Assembly (NCBI GenBank): GCA_024762755.1
Contig: JANTGX010000086.1
Coordinates: forward strand, 1-8,262
Direction of reading: 5' to 3'
DNA: 8,262 nucleotides
Source: Gammaproteobacteria bacterium
GTDB lineage: Bacteria > Pseudomonadota > Gammaproteobacteria > SZUA-152
Part shown: one piece after another, positions 6,349 through 8,262 of the stretch
Layout: each line of letters begins with the position of its first letter
How positions within the stretch are numbered: position 1 is the first letter of the stretch
Program-made: the position numbers and the translations under genes
The notes under the pieces: model-generated
The model's input: only the letters and a program-made list of their open reading frames with translations
Told to the model about the DNA's origin: nothing
Databases searched by the model: none

Positions 6349-7110
6349 GTGACCACCGATCCCCGACCTCTCTGCCGCCGTGGCGCCTGGCTGCTGGCCC
6401 TGCTGCTCTCGCTGCCGACGCTGGCGGCCGCCGCCGAGGAATTCGCCGTGGCGGAGGTGGCCGAGCCCTACATCGAGCTGCACACCGGGCCCGGCGTCGG
6501 CTATCCGGTGTTCCACGTCACCGAGCGCGGCGGCAAGCTACAGGTGCTGAAGCGCCGCACCGACTGGTTCAAGGTGCGCAGCCCCGATGGCCGCGAGGGC
6601 TGGGTGACGCGCGCGGCACTGGAACGGACCCTGGACGCCGACGGCCAGCCGCTGCAACTGCACGAGGTCGCCCTCGGCGACTTCAGCCAGCGACGCTGGG
6701 AGATGGGCCTGCTCGGCGGGGTGTTCAACGACGCCCCCGCCATCACCCTCTATGCCGGCTACACCTTTACCCCGAGCCTGTCGATAGAGTTGGAGGGCGA
6801 ACAGGTGCTGGGCGACTACTTCAGCAGCTATCTGGCCAACGTCAGCCTGCTGTCGCAGCCCTTCCCGCGCTGGCGGGTGTCGCCCTTCTTCGATCTGGGC
6901 GGCGGCTATCTGGCCACCCGCCCACGCACCACCCTGGTGCCGCCGAAGGACACCAACGACTTTACCGCCCACGTGGGCCTGGGGTTGCGCGGCTGGCTCT
7001 CCCGCCGCTTCATCCTGCGTGCAGAAATCAGACACTACGTCGCCTTCGCCAGCGACGACGACAACAAGGAATATCTGGAATGGAAGGCCGGCTTCGCATT
7101 CTTCTTCTGA
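6349..7110 (+). CDS. SH3-domain outer-membrane beta-barrel protein
   Basis: The product is 253 residues with three parts. A signal peptide (1 to about 29) has an RR pair, a Leu-rich core and an AAAA cleavage area. A bacterial SH3-like domain (about 32-95) shows IELHTGPGVGYPVFHVTERG, a WFKVRSPDGREGWV core and a closing AALE. A small barrel (about 115-253) has alternating aromatic strands and ends GFAFFF, the terminal Phe expected of substrates of the BAM machinery. SH3_3 domains often bind peptidoglycan or peptide ligands, so this protein could tie the wall to the outer membrane. The start is a GTG with no good ribosome binding site; it is chosen because the frame is closed by a TAG at 6298-6300 and no other start keeps the signal peptide. 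It overlaps the next gene by 31 bases. The exact family and ligand are not known to me. Confidence 0.82.
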   Translation: MTTDPRPLCRRGAWLLALLLSLPTLAAAAEEFAVAEVAEPYIELHTGPGVGYPVFHVTERGGKLQVLKRRTDWFKVRSPDGREGWVTRAALERTLDADGQPLQLHEVALGDFSQRRWEMGLLGGVFNDAPAITLYAGYTFTPSLSIELEGEQVLGDYFSSYLANVSLLSQPFPRWRVSPFFDLGGGYLATRPRTTLVPPKDTNDFTAHVGLGLRGWLSRRFILRAEIRHYVAFASDDDNKEYLEWKAGFAFFF

Positions 7111-7733
7111 CCGCCCTGATGGGCCTGTGCGCAACCACCGCCGCCGCGGAGACGCCGGCGGAAGCCGGCGGTGCCGAGCAACAGGTGATCGAGCCCAAGA
7201 TCGACCGCCGCGTGGTGGGTATCGACGAGCTGGACACGGAGGACTTCGAGATCACCGCCTTCGGCGGCCTGCTCAGCACCGAGGACTTCGGCGCCAATGC
7301 GGTGATCGGCGCGCGCCTCGCCTACCACATCACCGAGGGCCTGTTCTTCGAGGCCAGCTACGGGCGCTCCAAGACCACCGAGACCAGCTACGAGCGCCTC
7401 AGCGGCGGTGCCCCCCTGCTCACCGATGCCGAACGCCAGCTCAGCTACTACAACGTCTCCCTGGGCTACAACCTGCTGCCCGGCGAGAGCTTCATCGGCC
7501 GCGGCTGGGCCTTCCGCACGGCGCTGTATGTCGTCGCCGGCGCCGGCTCCACGCGCTTCGCCGGCGACGACCGCTTCACCGTCAACGCCGGCTTCGGCTA
7601 CCGCTTCATCGCCACCGACTGGCTGGCACTGCGTCTGGATGTGCGCGACCACATCTTCGACATCGACCTGCTGGGCTTCAAGAAGACCGCCCACAACCTG
7701 GAGACCAGCGCCGGTCTCAGCATCTTTTTCTGA
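7080..7733 (+). CDS. Outer-membrane beta-barrel domain protein
   Basis: The product is 217 residues: a signal peptide (1 to about 23, ending TTAAA before ETP), an acidic/polar linker, a conserved-looking lead-in (PKIDRRVVGIDELDTEDFEI, 39-58), and a barrel of about 160 residues with typical strand pairs such as GARLAYHITEGLFFEASYG (77-95). It ends GLSIFF with a terminal Phe, a BAM signal. The pattern resembles the small outer membrane beta-barrel domain family first described in myxobacteria (TIGR04565), by memory rather than a search. The ATG at 7080 is chosen because AAGGA (7066-7070) lies nine bases upstream and the next Met (residue 14) would cut into the signal peptide. It overlaps the SH3-barrel gene by 31 bases in another frame, pointing to translational coupling and joint production. 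Ligand or pore function is unknown. Confidence 0.85.
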   Translation: MEGRLRILLLTALMGLCATTAAAETPAEAGGAEQQVIEPKIDRRVVGIDELDTEDFEITAFGGLLSTEDFGANAVIGARLAYHITEGLFFEASYGRSKTTETSYERLSGGAPLLTDAERQLSYYNVSLGYNLLPGESFIGRGWAFRTALYVVAGAGSTRFAGDDRFTVNAGFGYRFIATDWLALRLDVRDHIFDIDLLGFKKTAHNLETSAGLSIFF

Positions 7734-7758
7734 TCCGTATGGCAAAGAGGTAATCCCC

Positions 7759-8262
7759 ATGAAGAACCTGACCGCACTCCTGTTCTCCGCCTGTCTCGGC
7801 CTGGCCCTCTGGCTGCCCGGCATGGCCCAGGCCCTGGACGCCGGCAGCCCGGCCCCCGACTTCACTCTGAAGAACCGCAGCGGCGACAACATCAAACTCA
7901 GCGAACTGCGCGGCGACGTGGTGATGGTCAACTTCTGGGCCTCCTGGTGCGCCCCCTGCCGGCAGGAGATGCCCCTGCTCGAAGAACTCTACGAACGCTA
8001 CGGCGACCTCGGCTTCACCCTGCTCGGGGTCAATGTGGAGGAGGACAGCCAGGCGGCCCTCGACCTGCTCAAGGAGATCCCGGTGACCTTCCCGGTACTG
8101 CTCGACACGCAAAACCGCGTCAGCAAGCTGTACCATGTGGTGGCCATGCCCACCACCGTCATCCTCGACCGCGACGGCCGTGTGCGCTACGTGCACAAGG
8201 GCTATCTGCCCGGCTACGAAGACCAATACCGCCAGCAGATCAAGGAGCTGATCCGCGAATGA
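7759..8262 (+). CDS. TlpA/ResA-like periplasmic thiol-disulfide oxidoreductase
   Basis: The product is 167 residues with an export signal (1 to about 25, cleavage near AQA/LD) and an AhpC/TSA-thioredoxin fold. GSPAPDFTLKN (29-39) opens the domain. The active site is WCAPC (63-67, redox Cys64 and Cys67), preceded by VMVNFWAS, and the cis-proline is in MPTT (Pro131). An insertion after the active-site helix (GVNVEEDSQAALDLLKE) is typical of the TlpA/ResA/CcmG branch, which often keeps the cysteines of apocytochrome CXXCH sites reduced or handles envelope disulfides. The ATG has AAAGAGG (7744-7750) eight bases upstream and follows the barrel gene by 25 bases, so it is likely in the same transcript. 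A diheme protein encoded upstream fits a heme-attachment role, though general disulfide reduction is equally possible. The stop codon is the final base of the window. Confidence 0.93.
   Translation: MKNLTALLFSACLGLALWLPGMAQALDAGSPAPDFTLKNRSGDNIKLSELRGDVVMVNFWASWCAPCRQEMPLLEELYERYGDLGFTLLGVNVEEDSQAALDLLKEIPVTFPVLLDTQNRVSKLYHVVAMPTTVILDRDGRVRYVHKGYLPGYEDQYRQQIKELIRE

Noticed and set aside
6258..7079. Upstream extension of the second barrel frame, giving a 491-residue protein
   Set aside because: The part before 7080 is an Arg-rich shadow of the SH3-barrel gene. A ribosome binding site and a clean signal peptide support the start at 7080.

Overview
The window looks like chromosomal DNA of a GC-rich Gram-negative bacterium, most likely a gammaproteobacterium of the Chromatiales/Ectothiorhodospiraceae kind. 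The reasons are a strongly C/G-ending codon choice, a glycine-cleavage operon with the split P protein (gcvPA type) led by a tandem glycine riboswitch, a lipoprotein signal, and two proteins that end in the terminal-Phe signal of outer-membrane barrels. The taxon is inferred from style and gene content; no phylogenetic marker is present.

Left half (minus strand, read right to left): promoter near 3240, tandem glycine riboswitch about 3054-3229, then gcvT (2996-1902), gcvH (1841-1437) and gcvPA (1434-76). This is a glycine-controlled glycine decarboxylase operon. The partner gcvPB, which carries the PLP lysine, is not in the window. Just past gcvPA lies an imperfect inverted repeat (1-64) that could end the transcript or be a dispersed genomic repeat.

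Right half (plus strand, divergent from gcv): a 906-residue diheme lipoprotein related to the alpha subunit of hydrazine synthase (3457-6177). A 171-base spacer with a GC-rich hairpin and a CRP/FNR-like palindrome follows. Then come three tightly packed genes: an SH3-barrel outer-membrane protein (6349-7110), a second outer-membrane beta-barrel protein overlapping it by 31 bases (7080-7733), and a TlpA/ResA-like thioredoxin (7759-8262) whose stop is the last base of the window. All four products carry export signals. I read them as one envelope module: a lipid-anchored beta-propeller diheme protein, two small barrels and a periplasmic thiol-disulfide protein that could serve heme attachment or disulfide handling. 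The substrate is unknown, and hydrazine synthesis should not be assumed.

The 460 bases between the divergent gcvT and lipoprotein starts (2997-3456) hold the riboswitch, its expression platform and the probable promoters. No tRNA, rRNA, CRISPR array, insertion sequence or broken gene was seen.
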